64,000 bases of DNA from Spirulina major PCC 6313 (GCF_001890765.1 NZ_KV878783.1:2130695-2194694), one strand, 5' to 3'. Shown: positions 15,959-23,768, counted from the stretch's first letter. Notes: generated from the letters alone by a model not told the origin. Translations and numbers: made by a program.

Positions 15959-16022
15959 CGGAGTGTCATCTCAGTGTTCAGTGAACTCGTAAAAATTTTC
16001 TCTCATTCGCTCCTAAATTCTG

Positions 16023-16796
16023 ATGAGTCAATCCCCCTCTACGCCTCCGAAAAAACGTGCCCCGGCCCCGGCGGCCCATCCGCTTCAACTTTGGCAAGAT
16101 AACCACAAACAAGAGGAAGTGCGGATTGAGATTATTCCGCTGATTGATGTGATTTTTTGTATTTTGACGTTTTTCATTTTGGCGGCGGTGGGGGTGTCGC
16201 GGCAGCAGGCGATTAGTTTGAACTTGCCGAAGGCGACCACCGGGACAGCCCAGATGCAGGAAATGCTGATCATCAGTTTGGATGATTTTGGGCAGGTGTA
16301 TGTGGAGCAAAATCCGGTATCAACGCGAAACCAATTGTTTCAGGCGGTGGAGAGTTATTTTGCGACGCGCCCGGATGGGTTGATGGTGTTGTATGCCTCG
16401 AAGGAGGCGCGGTATGACGAGGTGATTCAGGTGTTGGATATTTTGCGGGAAGTGGGGGGCGATCGCGTCGCATTGGCCACCCTCCCCGAAGGTCAAACCC
16501 CGCAATCTATTGATCCCAATGGGATCGACCCCAACCCCCTCGACCCCAACCCCCTCGACCCCAACCCCCTCGACCCCGACAGCCTGCCCAATAATGGCCT
16601 GCCGCCGGAATTGGGGCAACCGGGATTTGATCCGTTAAATCCGAGTCCGAACGGAACCCCCAACCCGGCGAATCCTAGCGATCCCCTCGCGCCCTTAGGT
16701 GCGCCCCCGATGCCCAACACGACCCCGCCCAACACTGCACCGGAACCCGCCCCGAATTTACCACCATTACCGGGAGATCCGGCACCGACGAATTAA
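16023..16796 (+). CDS. exbD: ExbD/TolR family protein with long Pro/Asn-rich tail
   Basis: 257 residues, against about 140 for a usual ExbD. Residues 1-38 are cytosolic; 'IEIIPLIDVIFCILTFFILAAVG' (about 37-60) is the single membrane helix with the key Asp of the proton path. The periplasmic ExbD domain continues to about residue 158 ('MLIISLDDFGQVYVEQNPVS', 'DEVIQVLDILREVGGDRVALAT'). The remaining 100 residues are Pro/Asn/Leu/Asp-rich with NPLDP repeats encoded by 15-bp units near 16525-16580. The tail may span peptidoglycan, TonB-like, but this is inference. It ends 3 bases before the convergent AraC gene. Confidence 0.85.
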   Translation: MSQSPSTPPKKRAPAPAAHPLQLWQDNHKQEEVRIEIIPLIDVIFCILTFFILAAVGVSRQQAISLNLPKATTGTAQMQEMLIISLDDFGQVYVEQNPVSTRNQLFQAVESYFATRPDGLMVLYASKEARYDEVIQVLDILREVGGDRVALATLPEGQTPQSIDPNGIDPNPLDPNPLDPNPLDPDSLPNNGLPPELGQPGFDPLNPSPNGTPNPANPSDPLAPLGAPPMPNTTPPNTAPEPAPNLPPLPGDPAPTN

Positions 16797-16799
16797 GGG

Positions 16800-17825
16800 T
16801 TAGCGTTGCGGCTCGGAGGACTGAAGCGATCGCACCTCCCAGCGTTTGAGGGCCCGCGAAAAGGCGCTGAGGTCAGAAAATCCCAAAAGATAGGCAACTT
16901 CGCTTTTGGTTAATCCTTGACGCTCTAGGAACGTTGCGGCTAAGTCTTGGCGCACTTCGTCGAGAAGCTGAGAGAAAGATGTGCCCTCCGCTTTTAGTTG
17001 ATATTGCAAACTGCGGGGGCTGAGCATCAGACGGTTGGCGATGTCTTTCACCGTGGGTAATTGGCCGTGCAGCATGACGGCCAAAATTTGACGCACGCGA
17101 TCGCTGGTGCGATCGCCCCAGAGTTGCGCCAACAACTCCCGCCCCTGTTGCTCAAAAAATTTGAAAAAATTTGGATTCGCCCCCATCACCGGCAGCTCCA
17201 ACAATTGGCGATCGAGCACACAATAGGTTTCCGCCTCGTCGAACCGAAACGGCACACTGCCAAACGTCGCCCGATGCACCAACAAGCGCGGATCATGCTG
17301 TGGCGCTCCGTAGTGAAACCCCATGCCCTGGATCATGGGGACATCTTGACCCCGCAAAAAATCAAACACCCGTTTCACCGCCGACATGATGAAATCCGCC
17401 ACATACTGCTCGGCTGGATGCCACCCCAACGCGCTCGGCTGAATCGCCAACACCACCGCACCCTCCTCCTGCCGCATCACAAACCGAGGCACATCCGCCG
17501 TCAACCGTTCATACTGCGTCAAAACGAAAAGCGCATTACTGAGCGTCGGCGCGTTCATCATCATGTAGCCCAACACACCCAACCCATTCAAACGGCAGTA
17601 GCGGCTGAGTTTTAACCCAATCTGTTCATCCTGAGTCATGGCCGCAAATTCTTCCCACATCGCCCAGCCCTGTTGCACCCGGAGCCGCGCCCCCGGCAAG
17701 AGCAGCATCGTTTGATCGAGGCCGATCCGTTGAGTGACGGCATCAATATCGATGCCGTGGGCCTTGGCCATTTGTAAATGTGCATAGATAATCGCGGCGG
17801 CTACGGTGGGGGAATGGTGGGACAT
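16800..17825 (-). CDS. AraC-family transcriptional regulator
   Basis: 341 residues from the ATG at 17825. The N-terminal about 200 residues match the 'arabinose-binding domain of AraC-type' seen in OruR/ArgR-like regulators ('GLKLSRYCRLNGLGVLGYMMMNAPTLSNAL', 'VHRATFGSVPFRFDEAETYCVLDRQLLELP'). The C-terminal 85 residues are the double helix-turn-helix: 'PTVKDIANRLMLSPRSLQYQLKAEGTSFSQLLDEVRQDLA', then 'SEVAYLLGFSDLSAFSRALKRW'. The ligand and targets are unknown. Convergent with exbD and divergent from the eCIS-type island. Confidence 0.9.
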   Translation of the reverse strand: MSHHSPTVAAAIIYAHLQMAKAHGIDIDAVTQRIGLDQTMLLLPGARLRVQQGWAMWEEFAAMTQDEQIGLKLSRYCRLNGLGVLGYMMMNAPTLSNALFVLTQYERLTADVPRFVMRQEEGAVVLAIQPSALGWHPAEQYVADFIMSAVKRVFDFLRGQDVPMIQGMGFHYGAPQHDPRLLVHRATFGSVPFRFDEAETYCVLDRQLLELPVMGANPNFFKFFEQQGRELLAQLWGDRTSDRVRQILAVMLHGQLPTVKDIANRLMLSPRSLQYQLKAEGTSFSQLLDEVRQDLAATFLERQGLTKSEVAYLLGFSDLSAFSRALKRWEVRSLQSSEPQR

Positions 17826-18057
17826 TGCTTTAAGAATCAGCACAATTTTAATAAAACGTCACCAAAAACTGTGCCTAAAGTCAAATTTTTGGCGCTTTTG
17901 GCCAACCTGACTTGGGGATGCCTCCCCCATAATGCAAACAACAGCACTATTGGGGCTTGTTTAAAAGTGGGATCTAGACCACAGATCACCGATCGATGGT
18001 TTGCGATCGCAGTCTTAAACCCTTGGGATGCTGACATTGTTCGCTCATTCAATCATA

Positions 18058-19095
18058 ATGTCTTCTCACGCCGAACGTTCTCGTCAACCCGCCCCATTAA
18101 TGCCACCGCCGCAGCAGACGGCACAACGGAGTGCGATCGCGCCTCCAGCGACGACGCTTCCCCCCGGTGCATTAATGAACAACGTCCAGCACGTCACCAC
18201 CCCAGTCCAGGCCAAACCCACCATCCAACGCCAGGCCAACGGCGAAAGCATCGCCCCGATGGATGTTGAATCCGACATTCACCGCGCCCGTGGTGGTGGT
18301 CAAACCCTCGACCCAAACCTTCAGCGATCGATGGGGCAAGCGATGGGCGCAGACTTTAGCCATGTCAAAGTCCACACCGATCGCACCTCAGACAATCTTA
18401 ACCACGCTCTCCAAGCCAAAGCCTTCACCACCGGCAGCGATGTCTTTTTTCGCCAAGGCGAATACAACCCCAGCAGCAAAGGCGGCCAAGAACTAATCGC
18501 CCACGAACTCACCCACGTCGTCCAGCAAACCGGCGCATCGGTGCAACGCCGCCCTGACCCGCTCATTCAGCGCGTCGGGTTAGCAGATGCATCAAAACAC
18601 CTCACCTCCCCTGATCCCGCTGCCGATCAAGCTGCGCGAGCAGAGTTCATCCGAGACAACTTTAATGATTTTTGGTTTCGACTCCGGATGGATCGGCCAC
18701 TATGTGAGGCAACCTTAGAGTTTACAGATAAAAACCTTGCGGGTGAAAATCTGAGAATTATTCGGGATGTATATCATTCATCTATTGGCTTACCTGCTGT
18801 TTTTGATCAATATATTCCCGATGGTGCGCCTGATTTTGTCAATATTGGCTTCCCCCTCAGAACTCGATTGACCACCCAAGGTCGCGATAATTTGACGATG
18901 GCCGATATAGAAGAGGTGTTGAAAGAGTTAGCCGGATCTGTAAGAGGGGTCATTCATGGCGAACGAACGAAGCCAGCATTTGCCGTAGATTACATTGCGA
19001 TGTCCGATGCGTTTGGATATAGCGTCGGAGGGGGTCGTGAAAGACGTGGGCGGGGTGATGCGAGTGCAGACTCAGCGAGTGCAGCCGCATCTTAA
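18058..19095 (+). CDS. DUF4157 eCIS-type cargo protein with RGS-like C-terminal domain
   Basis: 345 residues from the ATG at 18058. Residues about 25-50 carry the local leader 'IAPPATTLPPGALMNNVQHVTTP'. Residues about 78-160 are a DUF4157 domain ('LDPNLQRSMGQAMGADFSHVKVHTD', 'AFTTGSDVFFRQGEY', 'LIAHELTHVVQQ'), with the metallopeptidase-like HELTH at 149-153. Residues about 193-310 read like an RGS domain: 'LCEATLEFTDKNLAGENLRI', then 'VFDQYIPDGAPDFVNIGFPLRT', matching the RGS 'F..FL..E.sEENi.fw...yi...AP.eVNi...R' pattern. DUF4157 marks proteins loaded into extracellular contractile injection systems. The cargo half is AT-richer than the front. Family of the front is clear; the RGS call is from pattern reading only. 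Confidence 0.72.
   Translation: MSSHAERSRQPAPLMPPPQQTAQRSAIAPPATTLPPGALMNNVQHVTTPVQAKPTIQRQANGESIAPMDVESDIHRARGGGQTLDPNLQRSMGQAMGADFSHVKVHTDRTSDNLNHALQAKAFTTGSDVFFRQGEYNPSSKGGQELIAHELTHVVQQTGASVQRRPDPLIQRVGLADASKHLTSPDPAADQAARAEFIRDNFNDFWFRLRMDRPLCEATLEFTDKNLAGENLRIIRDVYHSSIGLPAVFDQYIPDGAPDFVNIGFPLRTRLTTQGRDNLTMADIEEVLKELAGSVRGVIHGERTKPAFAVDYIAMSDAFGYSVGGGRERRGRGDASADSASAAAS
18218..18539 (+). repeat. 322-bp duplication, copy 1 (DUF4157 module)
   Basis: Matches 20451-20772 with only two differences that I can find over 322 bases. It covers the DUF4157 domain exactly and stops where the cargo domain begins. Confidence 0.95.
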
Positions 19096-19173
19096 TCAGC
19101 ACAGTTCTACGCTAGTTGAATTTTAGGCTTGCGTTGAACGGTACTTTTTGAAGTTATTTATTCCTAAACAATT

Positions 19174-20010
19174 ATGCCCTCTCACGATCAAATTTCCCGT
19201 AAACTTTCCCAATATTTCCCAACCTCAAAGCAGACAGCACAACGGAGGGCGATCGCACCTCCCGCGACCACGCTCCCACCCGGCGCATTAATGAATAATG
19301 TTCAGCAGGTCACCACCCCCATTCAACCGAAACTCACCGTCGGAGCAGTGGGCGACAAATACGAACAAGAAGCCGATCGCGTTGCCGCCGATGTGGTTCA
19401 GGAACTTCACGCCCCCGCCACCCAACGCCAAGCCATTGACACCCCTTTTAGCCATGTCGCCCAACGCACCACCGTCCAGCGAAAATCCACCCCGCCCACC
19501 ATTCAACGGAATCCAAGTCTATTAGAGATGATGATGGGTAGCGCATCAGCAATGGCAGCGCCTGTGCCTGTTTTTTCAGTGAAAAATCCGGGTTTATCGG
19601 CTCAGACGGTTAAAGATAATGTCACTGCGGCAGTTAATGCTAAACCCTTCATTACAGAATTAGCATCGTCACCCTGGACATGGGCTGATCTTGGGTTTGA
19701 GTTAGAAAGAATATACTGTGCGGAGTCGTGGCACTTCATTAATGCAGTAGGAGAATATCAGAAAAATCCAAACCGCTCCAATTTCTTGGGAATTATGGAG
19801 GATTTTATAAAGAGTAGTGGATCAAAGGCTTTGAATATTGCCTCTAGCGATCGCCACTCCTATATCGATAAAGCGGCTGCAATGGAAGCCAGTGGAGAAC
19901 TTGATTCTCCCGCAGCGAATCATTTCAATGATGCCCTGGTGCTTCAAGACCACGAGATTCTTAAGAGATCAATAGATGCTTATCGGCAACAAATTTCATC
20001 TTTGTCTTAA
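19174..20010 (+). CDS. eCIS-type leader protein with second RGS-like C-terminal domain
   Basis: 278 residues. The N-terminal 'AIAPPATTLPPGALMNNVQQVTTPIQPKLTVGAVGDKYEQEADRVAADVV' is the region that precedes the metallopeptidase core in standard DUF4157 proteins, but the core itself (HELTH) is absent. After a Gln/Thr/Pro linker, residues about 158-275 are helical and RGS-like: 'FELERIYCAESWHFINAVGEYQ', 'IMEDFIKSSGSKALNIASSDRHSYID', 'HFNDALVLQDHEILKRSIDAYRQ'. The Glu of AESWHF and the Asn of LNIAS fall where RGS proteins carry Gα-contacting residues. AT-rich second half, GC-rich first half. Same strand, 78 bases after the previous gene. Confidence 0.65.
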   Translation: MPSHDQISRKLSQYFPTSKQTAQRRAIAPPATTLPPGALMNNVQQVTTPIQPKLTVGAVGDKYEQEADRVAADVVQELHAPATQRQAIDTPFSHVAQRTTVQRKSTPPTIQRNPSLLEMMMGSASAMAAPVPVFSVKNPGLSAQTVKDNVTAAVNAKPFITELASSPWTWADLGFELERIYCAESWHFINAVGEYQKNPNRSNFLGIMEDFIKSSGSKALNIASSDRHSYIDKAAAMEASGELDSPAANHFNDALVLQDHEILKRSIDAYRQQISSLS

Positions 20011-20162
20011 GGAAAGAGTGATAATTGAATTTAATAAAGACATGGCTAGATGTCTATCCTTTTTGTCAAATTCACTCACGAAATTGTTCTCAAATCTCTA
20101 GATTTATAGAGTTTTTATGTGACTTGTGATTTTTGGATTTTATACATCAAACGATTGAAACA

Positions 20163-20222
20163 ATGTCAGAACAGTTGCAGGAGTTATATCGCGGGGTTGC
20201 CTGGGTGCGATCGCATAATTAG
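20163..20222 (+). pseudogene. Relic of the 5' end of an AAA ATPase gene
   Basis: A 19-codon frame (MSEQLQELYRGVAWVRSHN, then TAG) matches the first residues of the intact ATPase at 21858 (MPKQLQELYHGVAWVRSHL), with closely similar DNA. Similarity ends abruptly after the HIP1-containing codons. It marks a former second cargo-ATPase junction lost by deletion. Confidence 0.85.
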
Positions 20223-20233
20223 ACTTCGGTCTA
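20220..20233. other. TTCG-loop hairpin, copy 1
   Basis: TAGAC-TTCG-GTCTA at 20220-20233. A near copy (TTAGAC-TTTG-GTCTAA) sits at 20881-20896. Both lie in the gaps between cargo genes, directly after a truncated module. Confidence 0.6.
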
Positions 20234-20311
20234 TCCCACTGTCGCCAGTGGCCCGGCGTACAATTATTGTGACCCCTGTTCTAGCAAATCCTGACACCCC
20301 CCTTTTTGGTT

Positions 20312-20794
20312 ATGTCTTCCTACTCAGATGTATTTCGCAAGCCGCATCAAACTAATCTACCCGCTCCAGCCCAAGCGTTACAGAGAGAGGCGATCGCACC
20401 CCCGCCCACAACTCTCCCACCCGGCGCACTCATCAACAATGTCAGCCAAGCCACCATCCAACGCCAGGCCAACGGCGAAAGCATCGCCCCGATGGATGTT
20501 GAATCCGACATTCACCGCGCCCGTGGTGGTGGTCAAACCCTCGACCCAAACCTTCAGCGATCGATGGGGCAAGCGATGGGCGCAGACTTTAGCCATGTCA
20601 AAGTCCACACCGATCGCACCTCCGACAATCTTAACCACGCTCTCCAAGCCAAAGCCTTCACCACCGGCAGCGATGTCTTTTTTCGCCAAGGGGAATACAA
20701 CCCCAGCAGCAAAGGCGGCCAAGAACTAATCGCCCACGAACTCACCCACGTCGTCCAGCAAACCGGCGCATCCCAACAACGTGAAGGGTCTTGA
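20312..20794 (+). CDS. DUF4157 protein lacking a cargo domain
   Basis: 160 residues from the ATG at 20312; a TTG six bases earlier is in frame. It has the leader 'AIAPPPTTLPPGALINNVSQATIQRQ' and a full DUF4157 module with HELTH, nearly identical to the protein at 18058, then ends only a few residues after 'HVVQQTGAS'. Without a C-terminal effector it may be a truncated cargo gene, a donor module for recombination, or a stand-alone adaptor. The 322-bp identity with the upstream gene shows a recent duplication or gene conversion. Confidence 0.8.
   Translation: MSSYSDVFRKPHQTNLPAPAQALQREAIAPPPTTLPPGALINNVSQATIQRQANGESIAPMDVESDIHRARGGGQTLDPNLQRSMGQAMGADFSHVKVHTDRTSDNLNHALQAKAFTTGSDVFFRQGEYNPSSKGGQELIAHELTHVVQQTGASQQREGS
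20451..20772 (+). repeat. 322-bp duplication, copy 2 (DUF4157 module)
   Basis: Counterpart of 18218-18539, two mismatches. Confidence 0.95.
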
Positions 20795-20880
20795 AATATT
20801 CTATGTTCACAAAATATTCAAACGGTGCATCGGAGCCGTCTCATTCAACAGCAAAGCCTGTTTTTTTGAGGCTAACTTTA

Positions 20881-20896
20881 TTAGACTTTGGTCTAA
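20881..20896. other. TTTG-loop hairpin, copy 2
   Basis: TTAGAC-TTTG-GTCTAA, related to the hairpin at 20220-20233. The surrounding 20795-21049 gap shows no other recognisable content. Confidence 0.5.
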
Positions 20897-21049
20897 GTTT
20901 CATGGCTAAAGAACGATAGTATGATTAACCGCAATAGCACCTTAAAGTGTTAAACAACACCGCTCACCGCACTACACTACAATTTTCTAAGGGTTGTAAG
21001 GGTGAGTGAGTTTGGAGCTTATCCCAGTTTGTTACTCCATTTCATAACC

Positions 21050-21676
21050 ATGCTGCCCTACGCCAAAATATCCCGCAAAATCCAGCAGGCTAAGCAAGCC
21101 GCCAAGGTGAACCCACCCCAGGCCCAACGCCAAGCCGCCCCTCCCACGAATTTCCCGGCTGATGCTCTGATTAGTAATGTCAGTCAATCCACCACCCCCA
21201 TCCAAACCAAGCTCACGGTTGGCGCAGCGGGTGATCAATACGAACAAGAAGCTGATCGCGTTGCAGCCAATGTCATGCAGCGGATTAATGACCCCATGGT
21301 CCCTCAATCTTTCAACAGCGATCCGAATCACATCAATCGTTTTCCTGGATCGAAAGGCGCAGAGGGTGTTAGCGGGGTGAAAGGTGGAGTTAAAGGTGGA
21401 GTTAAAGGTAATAACATGGGCGGTTCTGTATCAGGACCGCCATCACAAGGAACGATGGGAGGACCGCAAAAAGATATAGGAGGCGGTGGTGCTGGTGACC
21501 CTTCTAAAGAAGTCGAGAAAAAGGTTGATGAAGCAGTCAAGGATGTTGAAGCGGCAACTGAGCAAACAAAAGACCCGATAAAGCGAAGGGAACTGGAAAT
21601 TGCGAAGAACAAACTTGAGGAGATAAACAATCCTTCTCTAGCAGCACCCAGTGCTTGGGGTAGTCTTCCGGCATGA
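21050..21676 (+). CDS. eCIS-type leader protein with Gly-rich linker and coiled-coil tail
   Basis: 208 residues from the ATG at 21050. Leader 'NFPADALISNVSQSTTPIQTKLTVGAAGDQYEQEADRVAANVMQRI' as in the gene at 19174, again without the HELTH core. Then comes a Gly/Lys repeat stretch (VKGGVKGGVKGNN, GGGGAGDPS) and a charged helical segment ('KEVEKKVDEAVKDVEAATEQT', 'RRELEIAKNKLEEINN') that should form a coiled coil. I recognise no toxin family. It may be a cargo, an adaptor or a spike-associated protein. 181 bases before the ATPase gene on the same strand. Confidence 0.6.
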   Translation: MLPYAKISRKIQQAKQAAKVNPPQAQRQAAPPTNFPADALISNVSQSTTPIQTKLTVGAAGDQYEQEADRVAANVMQRINDPMVPQSFNSDPNHINRFPGSKGAEGVSGVKGGVKGGVKGNNMGGSVSGPPSQGTMGGPQKDIGGGGAGDPSKEVEKKVDEAVKDVEAATEQTKDPIKRRELEIAKNKLEEINNPSLAAPSAWGSLPA

Positions 21677-21857
21677 GGCTTTTTCTTGCTTATTTTTTGT
21701 CTGTCATGCTCTGTTTGGCGTTGTTCCATCATGACCGAGCAAAGTGGTGCTGAAAGTCTGTCGAGGTGTCACGGCCTCAGCAAGGGTATTCATCATCACC
21801 TTGGAAAGTTGTAGTTTCGTTGCTATAGGGTAAACCTGCGCTGATAGTGGTTGAGTG

Positions 21858-23768
21858 ATGCCAAAACAATTACAGGAACTTTATCACGGGGTTGCTTGGG
21901 TGCGATCGCACCTCAGTCATTATCTCGAATCGGGTCAAGTGCAGCGCGACCATCCGTCGCCGCCCGTGTCACTCTTGGCGAGTCTGTCGCAGCGGTTGGG
22001 GTTGTCGTCGTTTGAGGCGGAAATTGTCCTGCTGGGGGCGGCGATGGAACTTGATCCCCATTGTGCGACCCTCTGCGCTGAGATTGCGGGCAATCCGGAG
22101 CATACCTATCCGACGCTGGCCCTGGCGTTGGCCCTGTTTCCCGATGCGGTGTGGGATGTGTTGTCGCCCCAGCGGCCCCTGTTGCAGTGGCGATTGTTCA
22201 GGTTCGATGCAACGGCAGGGCTGACGCAGGCACGGTTAACCCTTGACCCCCGGATTTTGTGTTATTTGCTCGATGTGCCTGCGTTCGATCGCACCTTGTC
22301 CGTCTGGATGCACCCCCTCAGCCTCGAAACCATCGCACTCCCTCCCTCTCGCCAAGCGATCGCCGATCAAGTCATCCCCGTCTGGCGTTCGGGGCATTAT
22401 CCCCTCGTGCAACTGTGCAGCACCGATCAACAGTCGAAAGCGGCGATCGCCGCCACCATCGCCCAGGCCTTAGGCTTGCAGATTTATCAACTCCCGATTA
22501 GTAACCTGAGCAGCGATCGCGAAGCCTTGGCCACCCTCAAACAACAATGGCTACGTGAGGCAATTCTCAGCCAAGCGATCCTCTTCATTGATGCCGATGC
22601 CCAAACCCGACCCGACCAAGGAGAGGCGATCGCCAACTTCGTCGCGGGCCTCTCCGTGCCGATCATCCTCAGCAATCACAGTCGCCAAACCCTCAACGGC
22701 CAAACCCCCCTCACCTTTGAACTGCGCCCGCTCCCTTACCCCGAAAAACGGCAATTGTGGCACACCTACTTAGGCGATCGCGCCGCTGACCTCAATGGCC
22801 ACCTTGACCCCCTCATCACCCAATTCAGCCTCAACAGCCACACGATCCAAGCCGCCTGCGCCGCCGTCCAAGATAGCCCAGTGCCAGAATTGCGCGATCG
22901 CCTCTGGAACTACTGCCGCACCCAAGCCCGCCCCCGCCTCGACCACCTCGCCCAACGTATCAATTGCACCGCCACCTGGGACGACCTGATCCTCCCCGAT
23001 CGCGAACTGAAGATCCTCCGCGACATTGCCAGCCATGTGCAACAACGGGCGAAAGTGTACGAAAAATGGGGATTTGCCTCAAAAAGTGGGCGGGGGTTGG
23101 GGATCACGGCTCTGTTTGCTGGGGCCAGTGGGACGGGGAAAACCATGGCCGCCGAAGTGCTGGCCCAAGAATTCCAACTCGATCTCTATCGCATTGATCT
23201 CAGCGCCGTTAGTAGTAAATACATCGGCGAAACCGAGAAAAATCTCCGCCAAATTTTCGACGCGGCCGAAGCCGGATCAGCGGTGTTACTCTTCGATGAA
23301 GCTGATGCTTTATTTGGCAAACGAACGCAGGTGAAAGATAGCCACGATCGCCACGCCAATTTAGAAGTGAGTTACCTATTACAACGGATGGAAGCCTATC
23401 AAGGCTTGGCGATTTTAACCACAAATCTACGCGATTCCCTCGATCAGGCCTTTGTGCGACGGCTCCGGTTTATGCTCACCTTTCCGTTTCCCAAGGCAGA
23501 GCATCGTTACGCCATCTGGCAGCGCATTTTTCCCCCTCAAACCCCCACCCAGGCGTTGGATTATGATGAATTGGCCCAGCTTGAAGTGGCGGGGGGCAAT
23601 ATCCGAGCGATCGCGCTCAATGCCGCCTTCGTTGCCGCCGAAGCCCATGAGCCGATCCACATGAAACATCTTCTCAAAGCCGTGCGCGTCGAATATTTAA
23701 AAATCGGTCAACCCCTGACGGGGATTGATCTAGATGCGTGGTTGGAGCCGCAACGGGTAGAAAACTGA
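21858..23768 (+). CDS. AAA+ ATPase of the eCIS-associated type
   Basis: 636 residues from the ATG at 21858 (a GTG three bases earlier is in frame). The N-terminal 370 residues are a substrate- or partner-binding region typical of eCIS-linked ATPases ('SLSQRLGLSSFEAEIVLLGAAMELD'), including a degenerate first ATPase-like part ('AILFIDADAQTR'). The active AAA module has Walker A GASGTGKT (422-429), Walker B 'VLLFDEADALFGKR', 'ILTTNLRDSLDQAFVRRLRF' with the arginine finger, and sensor 2 'GGNIRAIALNAAFVAA'. Such ATPases accompany contractile injection systems (Afp15-like role in assembly or loading). Last gene of the island. Core-like composition with many HIP1 sites. Confidence 0.88.
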   Translation: MPKQLQELYHGVAWVRSHLSHYLESGQVQRDHPSPPVSLLASLSQRLGLSSFEAEIVLLGAAMELDPHCATLCAEIAGNPEHTYPTLALALALFPDAVWDVLSPQRPLLQWRLFRFDATAGLTQARLTLDPRILCYLLDVPAFDRTLSVWMHPLSLETIALPPSRQAIADQVIPVWRSGHYPLVQLCSTDQQSKAAIAATIAQALGLQIYQLPISNLSSDREALATLKQQWLREAILSQAILFIDADAQTRPDQGEAIANFVAGLSVPIILSNHSRQTLNGQTPLTFELRPLPYPEKRQLWHTYLGDRAADLNGHLDPLITQFSLNSHTIQAACAAVQDSPVPELRDRLWNYCRTQARPRLDHLAQRINCTATWDDLILPDRELKILRDIASHVQQRAKVYEKWGFASKSGRGLGITALFAGASGTGKTMAAEVLAQEFQLDLYRIDLSAVSSKYIGETEKNLRQIFDAAEAGSAVLLFDEADALFGKRTQVKDSHDRHANLEVSYLLQRMEAYQGLAILTTNLRDSLDQAFVRRLRFMLTFPFPKAEHRYAIWQRIFPPQTPTQALDYDELAQLEVAGGNIRAIALNAAFVAAEAHEPIHMKHLLKAVRVEYLKIGQPLTGIDLDAWLEPQRVEN

